Of a stretch of DNA of 64,000 nt, positions 24,706 to 33,495 are shown in pieces. Position 1 is the first letter of the stretch, and each line of letters begins with the position of its first letter. The DNA is taken from NCBI GenBank assembly GCA_902765725.1, contig CACXAT010000002.1:124001-188000 (forward strand), read 5' to 3'. This DNA is from an uncultured Lachnospiraceae bacterium (lineage in GTDB: Bacteria; Bacillota; Clostridia; Lachnospirales; Lachnospiraceae). The notes beneath the pieces were generated by a model. The model was given only the letters and a program-made list of their open reading frames with translations. It was not told the DNA's origin and ran no database searches. The position numbers and the translations under genes are program-made.

Positions 24706-25686
24706 ATGGCCAGAAGAAAAGATTCATACATAGACGACCGGTGGGACCGGGAGGATGATCTGTGGGAAGAGGACCCGGGATACAGACGGGGGCGCGCGCC
24801 GAAAAGAAGGAGCGGCTTTGGTACCTTCCTGCTTACGCTGCTTCTCGTCGTCGCGGTGGGAGTCTTTGCGTTTTCCGGGTACAAGCTGATTGGCTATTAC
24901 CTGGCATACAAGGCCGGAAGTGACGAGTACAGCGAGCTGAACAAGGACTTTGTCGAGGAGGAGAAGACCTCCGAGAAGACACCGGAGACAAGCGGGCCGG
25001 CGACGCTTACGGACGTTACGCAGCTGGAGAATCCGGACACGCTGCCGAAGGTGCTTGAAAACGCTCTTCGCGAGACGGCAACGGAGAATGAGGAGACCAA
25101 GTCTCTTCCGACTCTTGTGAACCCGGTCGACTTCACACAGCTTCAGGCCATTAACCCGGAGGTGATCGGATGGATCCGCGTCGGAGCCATCAACGTCTCC
25201 TATCCGGTCGCGCAGGCGAAGGACAATGACTTCTATCTGCACCGGACTTTCCGGAAGGTGGACAATTTCGCGGGCTGCATCTTTGAGAACTGCGACAATT
25301 CACCTTATTTTACAGATCAGAATACGGTCATCTACGGCCACAATATGAAGAACGGGACCATGTTCGGGCAGCTGAGAAAGTTCACCGAACAGGAGACGAT
25401 CGACAAGAACCCGTATTTCTGGATGTTCACGCCGAACTTTATCTACCAGTACAGGATCTTCTCATGCTCTGTCGTCGGAGCGACCGGAGACCCCTATATG
25501 GTGAGATTCTCGCAGGAAGATTATCAGAAGTTCATCAATGACTCAATCGCCAGGAGCGAGATCAACTGCGGCAATGTGTCCGTGACGACCTCGGACCGCG
25601 TGATGACTCTGTCCACCTGCACAGGCGACAGCTCGACCCGCAGGATCCTGCAGGGTGTGCTGGAGCAGGTATATATCGCAAAATAA
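24706..25686 (+). CDS. Class B sortase
   Basis: A 326-residue transpeptidase. A cytoplasmic charged N-terminus (residues 1-40) precedes one membrane helix (about 43-65), then a linker rich in Glu and Thr and the catalytic beta-barrel. The active site is seen as His in VIYGHNMKNGTMF (near 210), Cys in TLSTCTGD (near 304) and Arg in SSTRR (near 312). The WIRVGAINVSYPVAQAKDN motif and the presence of an extra helix region support class B. It would anchor surface proteins to peptidoglycan; the large surface protein at 28141 is the only nearby candidate substrate. AGGAGG precedes the start. Confidence 0.92.
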   Translation: MARRKDSYIDDRWDREDDLWEEDPGYRRGRAPKRRSGFGTFLLTLLLVVAVGVFAFSGYKLIGYYLAYKAGSDEYSELNKDFVEEEKTSEKTPETSGPATLTDVTQLENPDTLPKVLENALRETATENEETKSLPTLVNPVDFTQLQAINPEVIGWIRVGAINVSYPVAQAKDNDFYLHRTFRKVDNFAGCIFENCDNSPYFTDQNTVIYGHNMKNGTMFGQLRKFTEQETIDKNPYFWMFTPNFIYQYRIFSCSVVGATGDPYMVRFSQEDYQKFINDSIARSEINCGNVSVTTSDRVMTLSTCTGDSSTRRILQGVLEQVYIAK

Positions 25687-25698
25687 AGAACAAGAGCA

Positions 25699-25750
25699 GA
25701 TCCCCTGCCGCCGCATGGCTGAGCCCTCAGTCTGTGCGGGGCAGGGGATT
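25699..25750 (+). terminator. Long hairpin after the sortase gene
   Basis: ATCCCCTGCC..GCCGCA pairs with TGTGCG..GGCAGGGGAT across a 20-nt loop. There is no T-run, so it may stabilise the mRNA or be a weak terminator rather than a full stop. Confidence 0.5.
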
Positions 25751-25801
25751 CCGGTATCCGGCGTCACAACAAGTTTTAGTGAAGGAGAAGGAGGTATCTG
25801 T

Positions 25802-26539
25802 ATGGACGAAAATAAGATCGCCAGGCTGCAGGAGATCATTGATTCGAGCAGCAACATAGTGTTTTTCGGCGGGGCCGGAGTATCGACGGAGAGCGGCATC
25901 CCGGACTTCAGAAGTCAGGACGGACTCTATCACCTGAAGTACAAGTACCCTCCGGAGACGATCATCAGTCATTCCTTTTTTGTCAGCAGGCCCGCGGACT
26001 TCTATGAGTTCTACAAGGATAAGATGCTGGCCCTGGACGCAGAGCCAAATCCGGCGCACAGAAAGCTTGCGCAGCTGGAGGAGGCCGGGAAGGTCAGAGC
26101 CGTGATTACGCAGAACATCGACGGGCTCCATCAGAAGGCAGGCAGCAGAGAGGTCCTGGAGCTTCACGGATCTGTCCTTCGGAACTACTGCACCCGCTGC
26201 GGGGAATTCTATGACGCAGCCTACATCAAGAATGCTCCCGGAATCCCAAAGTGCGAGAAGTGCGGAGGGACCATCAAGCCGGATGTGGTCCTGTACGAGG
26301 AAGGCCTTGACATGAGCATCATGAACCGGGCGGTCAGCTATATAGAGAACGCAGAAGTGCTGATCATCGGCGGCACCAGCCTGGTGGTCTACCCGGCGGC
26401 CGGCCTGATCGATTATTTCAACAGAGGGAAGGGGCACAAACTGATCCTGATCAACAAATCCGCGACCGCCAGAGATGCGGGGGCGGACCTGGTGATCACA
26501 GATCCCATCGGAGAAGTATTTGACCGCATCCGCGTCTGA
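25802..26539 (+). CDS. NAD-dependent protein deacylase, SIR2 family
   Basis: A 245-residue sirtuin that removes acyl groups from lysines using NAD. Motifs in order: GAGVSTESGIPDFRS (near residue 21), TQNIDGLHQKAG (near 100), catalytic His in ELHGS (near 120), zinc cysteines CTRC and CEKC (near 128 and 150), and GGTSLVVYPAAG (near 190). Arg/Tyr residues marking class III desuccinylases are not obvious; HSFF near 60 and a YHLK segment resemble class U/II bacterial forms. The start at 25802 is selected for the GGAGG just upstream, which skips a long N-terminal extension. It is a single gene after the sortase hairpin. Confidence 0.93.
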   Translation: MDENKIARLQEIIDSSSNIVFFGGAGVSTESGIPDFRSQDGLYHLKYKYPPETIISHSFFVSRPADFYEFYKDKMLALDAEPNPAHRKLAQLEEAGKVRAVITQNIDGLHQKAGSREVLELHGSVLRNYCTRCGEFYDAAYIKNAPGIPKCEKCGGTIKPDVVLYEEGLDMSIMNRAVSYIENAEVLIIGGTSLVVYPAAGLIDYFNRGKGHKLILINKSATARDAGADLVITDPIGEVFDRIRV

Positions 26540-26626
26540 GGATCGGCTGCCTGAGGGCATGTCACATATTCATCTGAAACCTCTGGAAAAACGGGAAAAA
26601 TCCGCGAAATTAGGCATTTTTTACCC

Positions 26627-26707
26627 TTGATTTCCCCTGAACCCTGGGGTATAATCCCTCCTTGTGATGTATCATTTTTCCTTGCTCATCCAGTTGCAGG
26701 GGTGAGC
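26627..26707 (+). promoter_or_regulatory. Promoter and structured leader of rpsF-ssb-rpsR
   Basis: TTGATT (26627-26632), 17-bp spacer, TATAAT (26650-26655). The leader has a stem GCTCATCC (26684-26691) / GGGTGAGC (26700-26707) with a short loop, ending just before AAGGAGG. In Firmicutes this position often holds the S6:S18-binding leader that gives feedback control; whether this stem has that motif is not settled. Confidence 0.65.
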
Positions 26708-26734
26708 CAGAGACCATAAGGAGGTGCAAGCAGC

Positions 26735-27022
26735 ATGAACAAGTACGAACTGTGCGTAGTTGTCAGCGCAAAACTCGAAGACGAAGCCAGAGCCGAGCTT
26801 GTCGAGCGTATCAAGGATATGATCGGAAGACATGAAGGCAATGTGACGGACGTCGATGAATGGGGCAAGAAGAGACTTGCTTATGAGATTGAGAAGATGC
26901 ATGAAGCATTCTATTATTTCATCCATTTCGAGGCTGAGCCGACCGCGCCTGCTCAGATTGAGAGCAGAATGCGCATCATGGATGGCGTGCTCAGATATTT
27001 ATGCGTTAGACAGGACGCATAA
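26735..27022 (+). CDS. rpsF: 30S ribosomal protein S6
   Basis: A 95-residue ribosomal protein that pairs with S18 on the 30S platform. The N-terminus MNKYELCVVVSAKLEDEA and the central DEWGKKRLAYEIEKMHEAFYY are typical. Length is standard. It follows AAGGAGG and starts the conserved operon rpsF-ssb-rpsR, 17 bp before ssb. Confidence 0.97.
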   Translation: MNKYELCVVVSAKLEDEARAELVERIKDMIGRHEGNVTDVDEWGKKRLAYEIEKMHEAFYYFIHFEAEPTAPAQIESRMRIMDGVLRYLCVRQDA

Positions 27023-27039
27023 ATAAGGAGATAAACAAT

Positions 27040-27534
27040 ATGAATAAAGTCATCTTAATGGGACGCCTGACCCGGGACCCGGACGTCAGATACAGTGCAG
27101 GCGGCAATGACCAGTCGGCTTATGCCAGATACACGATCGCGGTCGACCGCAGAGTACGCCGTGACAATAATGACCCGAATGCCCAGACGGCAGATTTTAT
27201 CAGCTGCGTCGCGTTCGGAAGAAGTGCCCAGTTCGCAGAGCAGTATCTGCGAAAGGGAACCAAAGTCGTTGTCACCGGCAGGATCCAGACGGGCAAATAT
27301 ACGAATAAAGACGGACAGACTGTATTTACCACAGATGTAGTGGTAGAGGACCAGGAATTTGCAGAGAGCAAAGCGACATCTGACCGCTATAACAGCAGTC
27401 AGGGTGCAGCCCCGGCTCCTTCCTATGCAGCCCCTGCTCCGGCACAGGCTTCCCCCGCTCCGGTATCGGGGAGTGCAGATGGCGATTTCATCAACATTCC
27501 GGAAGGACTCGATGAAGAGCTGCCCTTCAAGTAA
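27040..27534 (+). CDS. ssb: Single-stranded DNA-binding protein
   Basis: A 164-residue replication and repair protein. The OB fold covers residues 1-110 (MNKVILMGRLTRDPDVRYS; FISCVAFGRSAQFAEQYLRKG; RIQTGKYTNKDGQTVFTTDVVV). A flexible linker rich in Ala and Pro (about 120-145) leads to the acidic tip DEELPFK, the binding point for partner proteins; the usual final IPF reads LPFK with one extra Lys. Middle gene of rpsF-ssb-rpsR, with AAGGAG upstream. Confidence 0.97.
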   Translation: MNKVILMGRLTRDPDVRYSAGGNDQSAYARYTIAVDRRVRRDNNDPNAQTADFISCVAFGRSAQFAEQYLRKGTKVVVTGRIQTGKYTNKDGQTVFTTDVVVEDQEFAESKATSDRYNSSQGAAPAPSYAAPAPAQASPAPVSGSADGDFINIPEGLDEELPFK

Positions 27535-27589
27535 GATTGAAGGAGCGGCAGCATGGATCCATACCAATATCGAATAAGGAGGTTTCCCA

Positions 27590-27850
27590 ATGCCGTTTTC
27601 AGGTAACAAGAGCGATTCCCCGAGACGCAGCAGACCGATGCATAGAAGAAAGAAAGTCTGCGTGTTCTGCGGAAAAGAGAATAATGAGATCGATTACAAG
27701 GATGTAGCGAAGCTGAAGAAATATGTCTCTGAGAGAGGCAAGATCCTTCCGCGCCGTATCACCGGAAACTGTGCAAAGCATCAGAGAGCACTCACTGTCG
27801 CGATCAAGAGATCCCGCCACGTAGCTCTTATGCCGTATGTACAGGATTGA
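27590..27850 (+). CDS. rpsR: 30S ribosomal protein S18
   Basis: An 86-residue basic ribosomal protein binding the 30S platform with S6. Conserved parts are [21 protein letters not shown] and [21 protein letters not shown] Cys pair in the N-terminal region (VCVFCGKE) and the CAKH cysteine suggest a zinc-binding type S18. AAGGAGG precedes the start; a terminator follows. Confidence 0.97.
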   Translation: MPFSGNKSDSPRRSRPMHRRKKVCVFCGKENNEIDYKDVAKLKKYVSERGKILPRRITGNCAKHQRALTVAIKRSRHVALMPYVQD

Positions 27851-27904
27851 TCTGCAGTAAACATTTTTTTCAGTAATCCAGGAAACATAGATACGTCATT
27901 CGAA

Positions 27905-27938
27905 GGCCGCTGTACGAGAACCGTACAGTGGTCTTTTT
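27905..27938 (+). terminator. Terminator of rpsF-ssb-rpsR
   Basis: GGCCGCTGTACG pairs with CGTACAGTGGTC, followed by five T. Confidence 0.9.
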
Positions 27939-27984
27939 ATTGTCGCAGCTTACAGGTCAGCCTCGATTCTTAAGATTGTCTTCG

Positions 27985-28013
27985 TTTACATTTATCAGGG
28001 TGAAGAATATAAT
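27985..28013 (+). promoter_or_regulatory. Promoter of the large surface protein gene
   Basis: TTTACA (27985-27990), 17-bp spacer, TATAAT (28008-28013). A leader of about 120 nt follows, including an AGTCTG/CAGACT inverted repeat near 28087-28108. Confidence 0.7.
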
Positions 28014-28140
28014 ATATTCTGTATGATTAGGCAAAATATACTGTCTTTTCAGGGTGTATCCGACATTTTCGCAGTACAGACAGAGTCTGCTGCAGATCAC
28101 AGACTGAAAGCGTGAAAAGTCAGTACTTGGAGGAGATATT

Positions 28141-31100
28141 ATGAAAAACAGAGTCCGCAGAATCACAGCGCTGTTTCTGGCTGTGTCGCTGATGGCTGCA
28201 TCCGGCAGTCAGGACTGGAAGACTTCACATGTATACGCGCAGGAGGGAGGAGAGACTCTCGAAGTAAGTGCCGAAGAAGCGCCGGCTCCGGAGACTCAGG
28301 CGCCCACAGAGGCCCCGGCCCCGGAGACCCAGGCCCCCACGGAAGCGCCGGCCCCGGAGACCCAGGCCCCCACAGAGGCGCCTGCCCCGGAGACTCAGGC
28401 ACCCACGGAAGCGCCGGCCCCGGAGACCCAGGCCCCCACGGAGGCCCCGGCTCCCGAGACTCAGCCTGCTGAATCAGAGACAAAGCAGACGGAGCTGATC
28501 GTAGAATCCGAAGCGGTTAAGATGACAGCGACGGTGTCCGGCAAAAAGGGAGCTGCCGTGATTACGATCACGCTTCCGAAGGACCGGATGGTCCCCGCGA
28601 CCGCAGCGCTTCAGATCGAGGTGAAAAAGCCGAAGGATGATCCGGACAACCGGTCCATGGTGCAGACTTATCTCAATCACGGGGCTCAGGAATTCTCGGG
28701 CGGCAGATTCTATACGCTGCACCTGTATGACGGAGCGGAAGAGATCACGATCCCGAAGGGAACCACCGTTGAGTTCTCGAACGAAGAGGGACGTACCATC
28801 GGAATTGCGCCTTACCGTCAGTCTGAAGTCCACATCCTTGACCTGAGCGGTCTGGCTCCGAAGGAGATCAGCGCCCAGACAGCGATGAGCAGCGACGGCA
28901 TGGCCGTTAAGAAGGTGTCATTCCAGACCACGGATGACTTCAGCAGCTTTGCCCTTGCCGGCACGAAAAACAGGGAAAACGGCGGAAAGAGTCTTCTTCA
29001 GAAGGATCTGACCCGGGAACTTGAGAGCGCCGCGCAGTATACGGTGCTTGCCGAAGACTACAGCGGTAAGGCCGCAGAGGACATCCGTACGGCAGATACG
29101 AAGGAGCCGGAAGAGGGCAGCGGACAGGAAACTGTAAAGAGTGTCCCGGAGCTTCTGAAGGACCTGTCAGAATATGCGCTGAAGCTTGGTGATGCAGCCG
29201 GCAGCAGTGAGATTGCCATTGTCAATCTGTATACCGATGAAGACGGCAAGTTCAGGACCGATTACGACGACCTTCAGAATCCTCTGAAGGAGGTCATGAC
29301 ACAGGACGGCAGGATCGATGTTACGGACCGCACGGTCATCGTAAACCTTGTTGCCACTGATCCGGACACAGAGACCCTGGAGCTTCCGGCGGTCGGCGTC
29401 AGCATCAAAAAAGACGGAAAGCAGCAGGCGGTCTCGGCCAGCGAGAATACCGACAGTGCGGGCAGCCTGATCTGGAACATCACAGCAGTCGGAGCTGGAA
29501 CCGACGGCGATTTCAAACTGACTTCCTATGACGGAAGGATCAAGGTGAAGGAAGCTGTCGTGGGCAATTTCATTGCGCCGAAGGCGGAGATCACCTTTGA
29601 GAAGGAACTGACCGGCGGTGTATACGCAAAGAGCGTAACCGCGAAGAAGGACATCGTCAGCGCGACGATCCCGGTCGCGGAAGAAGAGCAGCCGGAAGCT
29701 CCTGCACAGAGTGAAACCCAGACAGAGACTTCGGAAGAGCTGGAAGCCCAGGAGGAAACTCCGGCAGAGAGTGAAACAGAAGCCGGGGCCGAGGCCGAAA
29801 CAGAAACCGAGGCTGAAACAGAAACCGAGACTGCGACAGAGACCGGGGCACAGATCGAGGAGGATCTGACCGCGGCTGCAGCGGGAGAAGGTCTTCCGGG
29901 AGGTGCTCCTGCCGGAACCGTAACGGTCGTAAAGGTAAATGACGCTCAGGAACCGCTCGAGGGAGCAGGACTTGCGCTGTACAATACGAAGGATCTTACG
30001 ACGGCGGAGGGCCAGACCATCGCTGCCGGTACGCAGCTGTATACATGGGAGTCTTCAGCGCAGGAGCCGAAGGATATCTCTGCCTGGATCCTTCCGGAGG
30101 GAAGCTATGCGATCCGGGAGACGAAGACACCGCAGGGCAGTGTCAAGGCCTGGGATCAACCCTATGTTCCCGAGGTTGATGGCGTCCCGGCAACGGTCAA
30201 GATCGTCGATAAGACAGTGACTCCTGATGCGGGGGAGGACAGCTTCCCGTCCATTGCCGTACAGGATCCCGCAGACAATTCCCTCCTTCCGGGCGTTGTC
30301 ATCTCCATCGAGAAGGCTGTCAACACCCTGGTCATGGACGGTCAGGGAAATGTGCTCGATGAGAAGACTGAGGATAAGGGAGAGGTTGCTTCATTTACCT
30401 CAGAAGGTGCCTACACCGCGATCGATCTGGCGTCGCTCTATACGGAAGTTGTCGAGCCGAAAGAGGACGAGAGCAAAAACAAGACAACCGTAACGGTTCA
30501 GCTGACGATCAAAGAGACGTCCCTTGCAGCGGGTCACCGTTATGACGGCCCGATTGAGACGGTGGTAATGGCCGCCTGGGATGAGGACAGCAATGCGGCA
30601 AGGGCAGACTTTACGCAGGCTAAGACAGACGGCGTCGCCAGCCAGGATGAGACAACGCAGGCCTGGAGCCTGACCTTTAAGCAGAAGGCAGTGGAGCCCT
30701 TCAGTGTTGTATCCTACCGGGGAGAAAAGACTACAGTCGTGCCGGGAGCAGTTTTTGAACTGTATGGCTGTGACGAAACTACAAGACTGACGCCGGGCAA
30801 AGATTATATAGTCTCGGATGCCACCGCCTCTGAATCTTCAGTAACGATCAATAGCAAAAACGCAATTATCACGCTGGCCAATGAAGAAGAGATTAAGGCG
30901 CTTTCATTGGATGCGTCAAAGAGTCTTACTGTACGCTGGACGTATATACCCGATCCGTATTATGTAGTTCATGCATCCTCAGAGGAAAGAAAATTGAATT
31001 TCACTTCCCCAGAGCATGCGCTGGAGTTGGATATTGCAAGAGGAACAATCAGCGTCACGAGGAAGACAAGAGCCCTTGCGTCAGGCGCGGCCAATTCAAC

Positions 31101-32469
31101 AGATAAAGCAATCACCTATTACTTTACGCTGTTTGATGCAGGGGGCACCCGGATTGAGACCAAGCCGATGACAGTGGGTGCATTTAATTACAAGTCGGCG
31201 AATGGGGCGGAAGTGTTCTTTGAGAACTTAGCGCCAGGAAGATATTACCTGAGTGAAACAGATCAGAATGGGAATGAATACACTGAGGAAGATTTGAAGC
31301 ATATTCAATATCAGCATTCCTATCTGGATGAAACAGGCGCCGCAAAGAAAGATGCTGCAAAAAAGCAATCCGCAGGCAATACCGGAGGGGCGGTGATTGA
31401 AATCAGGCGGATTGGTAGTGGATTAGATGCTTCTCCTCTCACAGATACACATACCGTTTCTTTTATGAATGTCTATACCGCGGCAGACACTCATTCGGGT
31501 TCCTTCAGGATCAAGGTCCGTGCCGTGGATGAGAACAATCAGGAGACTCCTGCGACTCTGACGGCAGGCTTTACGGTGAAATGGACGACCGGAGGAAAGA
31601 ACTGGGCGGTCAACCCGAAACCCTCGCTGAGTCTGAAGAACGGGACAAATGCTTCTTCCAAGAAGTATACGATCCCGTTCCCGGCATCTGATCAGTCGGT
31701 CAGCGTCAAGGTGAAGATGGTATCGCTGACCGATGAGAACGGCAACAATGTCGCCGGCAAGTATACGCTGGTGGACGACACGGCGTACACGAAGCTGAAC
31801 AGCTACCAGAAGACGATCAATCTCACCAACGGGATGACGGACGGTCTGGTGACCTTCACTCTGAAAAAGGTTCCGGAGAAGCAGTCTGTCGCCGAGCTGA
31901 CGCTGACCAAGCAGGTGACGTACCAGCAGGTCCCGATGAGGGTCAACGCGACCTACTACCTGGGAATCTTCACAGACGCGGCGCACACGAACCTTCTGTT
32001 CAAGAAGGCACTGTCTCTGAGCAACGCGAGCTCCCGCACGAGTACGCTGAAGATCAACCTGTACAAGCTCAAGAATTCGGATCATTCGATCACACTGTAC
32101 TTTGCGGAGACGGACAGCAAGGGCAAGGTCGTGACCGGCGGCGCGAAAACGGGATATAATATCTCGCTCAGCCAGGAGTCCGTCACACTGTCGCCGACCA
32201 ATGCTCAGGCATCGGTCATCCTGACCAATGATATCATCAAGGGTTCCAGGGCAGCGAGCCGGCTGACGGATCCTTCCAGCGGATTTGCCGGAGACACCAG
32301 CGCTCTGGCAGAGGCTCAGGCACTTGCAAACTCAGAGAGCCTGACCGGCAGAAGGACCGGAGATGAGACACCCATCAGCCGCTTTGTGGCGATTGCCATC
32401 GCTTCGGGCGCAGTGATCGTGATCCTTGTGATCATCGCACTGCTCAGGCGCAGAAAACGTAAGAAGTAA
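28141..32469 (+). CDS. Large cell-surface protein with Pro/Glu repeats, SpaA-like domains and C-terminal anchor
   Basis: A 1442-residue exported protein. Residues 1-34 are a signal peptide; residues 47-112 are six repeats of an 11-residue APETQAPTEAP type unit. A beta-rich region follows (about 115-500), a second acidic low-complexity linker (about 520-580, ETETEAE pattern), a SpaA/Cna-B-like domain (GTVTVVKVNDAQEPLEGAGLALYN, near 590), another SpaA-like domain near 970-1060 and beta domains to about 1380. The C-terminus has RRTGDETP, a membrane helix (about 1415-1435) and RRRKRKK, the plan of a wall-anchored protein, though the LPxTG motif is degenerate. Residues about 870-1115 are encoded by DNA of lower GC. 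Likely an adhesin or scaffold. Confidence 0.83.
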   Translation: MKNRVRRITALFLAVSLMAASGSQDWKTSHVYAQEGGETLEVSAEEAPAPETQAPTEAPAPETQAPTEAPAPETQAPTEAPAPETQAPTEAPAPETQAPTEAPAPETQPAESETKQTELIVESEAVKMTATVSGKKGAAVITITLPKDRMVPATAALQIEVKKPKDDPDNRSMVQTYLNHGAQEFSGGRFYTLHLYDGAEEITIPKGTTVEFSNEEGRTIGIAPYRQSEVHILDLSGLAPKEISAQTAMSSDGMAVKKVSFQTTDDFSSFALAGTKNRENGGKSLLQKDLTRELESAAQYTVLAEDYSGKAAEDIRTADTKEPEEGSGQETVKSVPELLKDLSEYALKLGDAAGSSEIAIVNLYTDEDGKFRTDYDDLQNPLKEVMTQDGRIDVTDRTVIVNLVATDPDTETLELPAVGVSIKKDGKQQAVSASENTDSAGSLIWNITAVGAGTDGDFKLTSYDGRIKVKEAVVGNFIAPKAEITFEKELTGGVYAKSVTAKKDIVSATIPVAEEEQPEAPAQSETQTETSEELEAQEETPAESETEAGAEAETETEAETETETATETGAQIEEDLTAAAAGEGLPGGAPAGTVTVVKVNDAQEPLEGAGLALYNTKDLTTAEGQTIAAGTQLYTWESSAQEPKDISAWILPEGSYAIRETKTPQGSVKAWDQPYVPEVDGVPATVKIVDKTVTPDAGEDSFPSIAVQDPADNSLLPGVVISIEKAVNTLVMDGQGNVLDEKTEDKGEVASFTSEGAYTAIDLASLYTEVVEPKEDESKNKTTVTVQLTIKETSLAAGHRYDGPIETVVMAAWDEDSNAARADFTQAKTDGVASQDETTQAWSLTFKQKAVEPFSVVSYRGEKTTVVPGAVFELYGCDETTRLTPGKDYIVSDATASESSVTINSKNAIITLANEEEIKALSLDASKSLTVRWTYIPDPYYVVHASSEERKLNFTSPEHALELDIARGTISVTRKTRALASGAANSTDKAITYYFTLFDAGGTRIETKPMTVGAFNYKSANGAEVFFENLAPGRYYLSETDQNGNEYTEEDLKHIQYQHSYLDETGAAKKDAAKKQSAGNTGGAVIEIRRIGSGLDASPLTDTHTVSFMNVYTAADTHSGSFRIKVRAVDENNQETPATLTAGFTVKWTTGGKNWAVNPKPSLSLKNGTNASSKKYTIPFPASDQSVSVKVKMVSLTDENGNNVAGKYTLVDDTAYTKLNSYQKTINLTNGMTDGLVTFTLKKVPEKQSVAELTLTKQVTYQQVPMRVNATYYLGIFTDAAHTNLLFKKALSLSNASSRTSTLKINLYKLKNSDHSITLYFAETDSKGKVVTGGAKTGYNISLSQESVTLSPTNAQASVILTNDIIKGSRAASRLTDPSSGFAGDTSALAEAQALANSESLTGRRTGDETPISRFVAIAIASGAVIVILVIIALLRRRKRKK
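28279..28476 (+). repeat. 33-bp in-frame tandem repeats, six units
   Basis: Six copies of a unit encoding an APAPETQAPTE-type peptide, with mostly synonymous third-base differences between units, so the peptide is under selection or the array is recently homogenised. Copy number is likely to vary between strains. Confidence 0.9.
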
Positions 32470-32509
32470 GCGCTTCAGAGCGCAGGCCGAATGGCTGAAT
32501 GGAAATAAC

Positions 32510-32542
32510 AAAAAGAGGAGTTGTGACACAACTCCTCTTTTC
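32510..32542. terminator. Bidirectional terminator
   Basis: AAAAGAGGAGTTGT and its exact complement flank a 3-nt loop, with A-run and T-run on either side. It lies between the surface protein gene and the convergent pdxY. Confidence 0.9.
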
Positions 32543-32564
32543 TGTTCAGATATTCAACAGCGGT

Positions 32565-33401
32565 TTACGCGTTGATCCGCTTCACCAGCTCGGGCAGGGT
32601 GACTTCAAAGTCCACGCCGTAGGAATTGGTGCCCGGGGTGTTGTAGGTATAATCGATGGTATCCTTCGTATAATCGCAGGCGATCTGGAAGGCTTCCGGA
32701 AGAGACTTCCCGCGGACCAGGGCGCCGACAACGGTTGAGGAGAAGATGTCTCCGGTTCCGTGATAGCTGGTGGGGACTCTGTCGGTGTAGTATTCGAAAG
32801 TCTCGCCTGTCTCGCTGTTAAGACCCATGACACCGATCTGGTCCGGCCTGAAGGAAACGCCGGTAAGGACCGTGTATTTCGGACCCAGCTGGGAGAGCGC
32901 TTTCAGCATATCCATGATATAGGAGCGGTCATACTCTGTCTTGTAGGGAAGGCCGGTCATGAAGGAAGCCTCCGTCAGGTTCGGAACGATCAGGTCCGCC
33001 TTGCTGCACAGTTTCGTATTCTCCTTCGCGTATGCTTCATCAAACGCAGGATACAGCTTCCCGTTGTCCGCCATGACAGGGTCCACTACGATCAGGTTGT
33101 CCGGGGTTTTGAAATCATCAAAAAACTTCGAAACCAGGCTGATCTGCTCGAAGGATCCCAGATATCCCGTGTAGATCGCATCAAATCCGATCTTTTCCTT
33201 CTTCCAGTGCTCAGCGATGGGAGCGATCTGATCCGTCAGGTCCTTGCAGGTAAAGCCCTGAAACATGGTATGGGTGGACAGCACTGCTGTCGGAAGGATC
33301 GCGGTCTCGATCCCCATGGCCGAGATGATCGGGAGTGCGACGGTCAGGGAGCACTTGCCGACACATGATATATCCTGAATCGTAACAATTCTCTTAATCA
33401 T
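32565..33401 (-). CDS. pdxY: Pyridoxamine/pyridoxal kinase, PdxY-like
   Basis: A 278-residue kinase of the ribokinase superfamily that phosphorylates pyridoxal or pyridoxamine in vitamin B6 salvage. Signs are the N-terminal VTIQDISCVGKCSLTVALPI, the substrate loop TAVLSTHTMF, VVDPVMADNGKLY (near 110) and the anion-hole motif HGTGDIFSS (near 225), with Asp as catalytic base. The start at 33401 follows AGGAGG. It is transcribed divergently from a PdxR-type regulator 95 bp away, which suggests B6-dependent control. Confidence 0.92.
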   Translation of the reverse strand: MIKRIVTIQDISCVGKCSLTVALPIISAMGIETAILPTAVLSTHTMFQGFTCKDLTDQIAPIAEHWKKEKIGFDAIYTGYLGSFEQISLVSKFFDDFKTPDNLIVVDPVMADNGKLYPAFDEAYAKENTKLCSKADLIVPNLTEASFMTGLPYKTEYDRSYIMDMLKALSQLGPKYTVLTGVSFRPDQIGVMGLNSETGETFEYYTDRVPTSYHGTGDIFSSTVVGALVRGKSLPEAFQIACDYTKDTIDYTYNTPGTNSYGVDFEVTLPELVKRINA

Positions 33402-33495
33402 AGAAAAAACCTCCTATGCCCCATTATAGGAACATGTGGTATTATGGAAATAGCCAATATTGATTAATTTTATAGGACCAGATACGGGAGGATGT

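Noticed and set aside
27948..27965. GCAGCTTACAGGTCAGCC, similar to one end of the dispersed repeat
   Set aside because: Only a partial match to one terminal repeat; no body and no partner end nearby, so a solo remnant cannot be told from chance.
28279..28476. CRISPR-like array from regular 33-bp repeats
   Set aside because: The units are contiguous without spacers and in frame, encoding a Pro/Glu peptide repeat.
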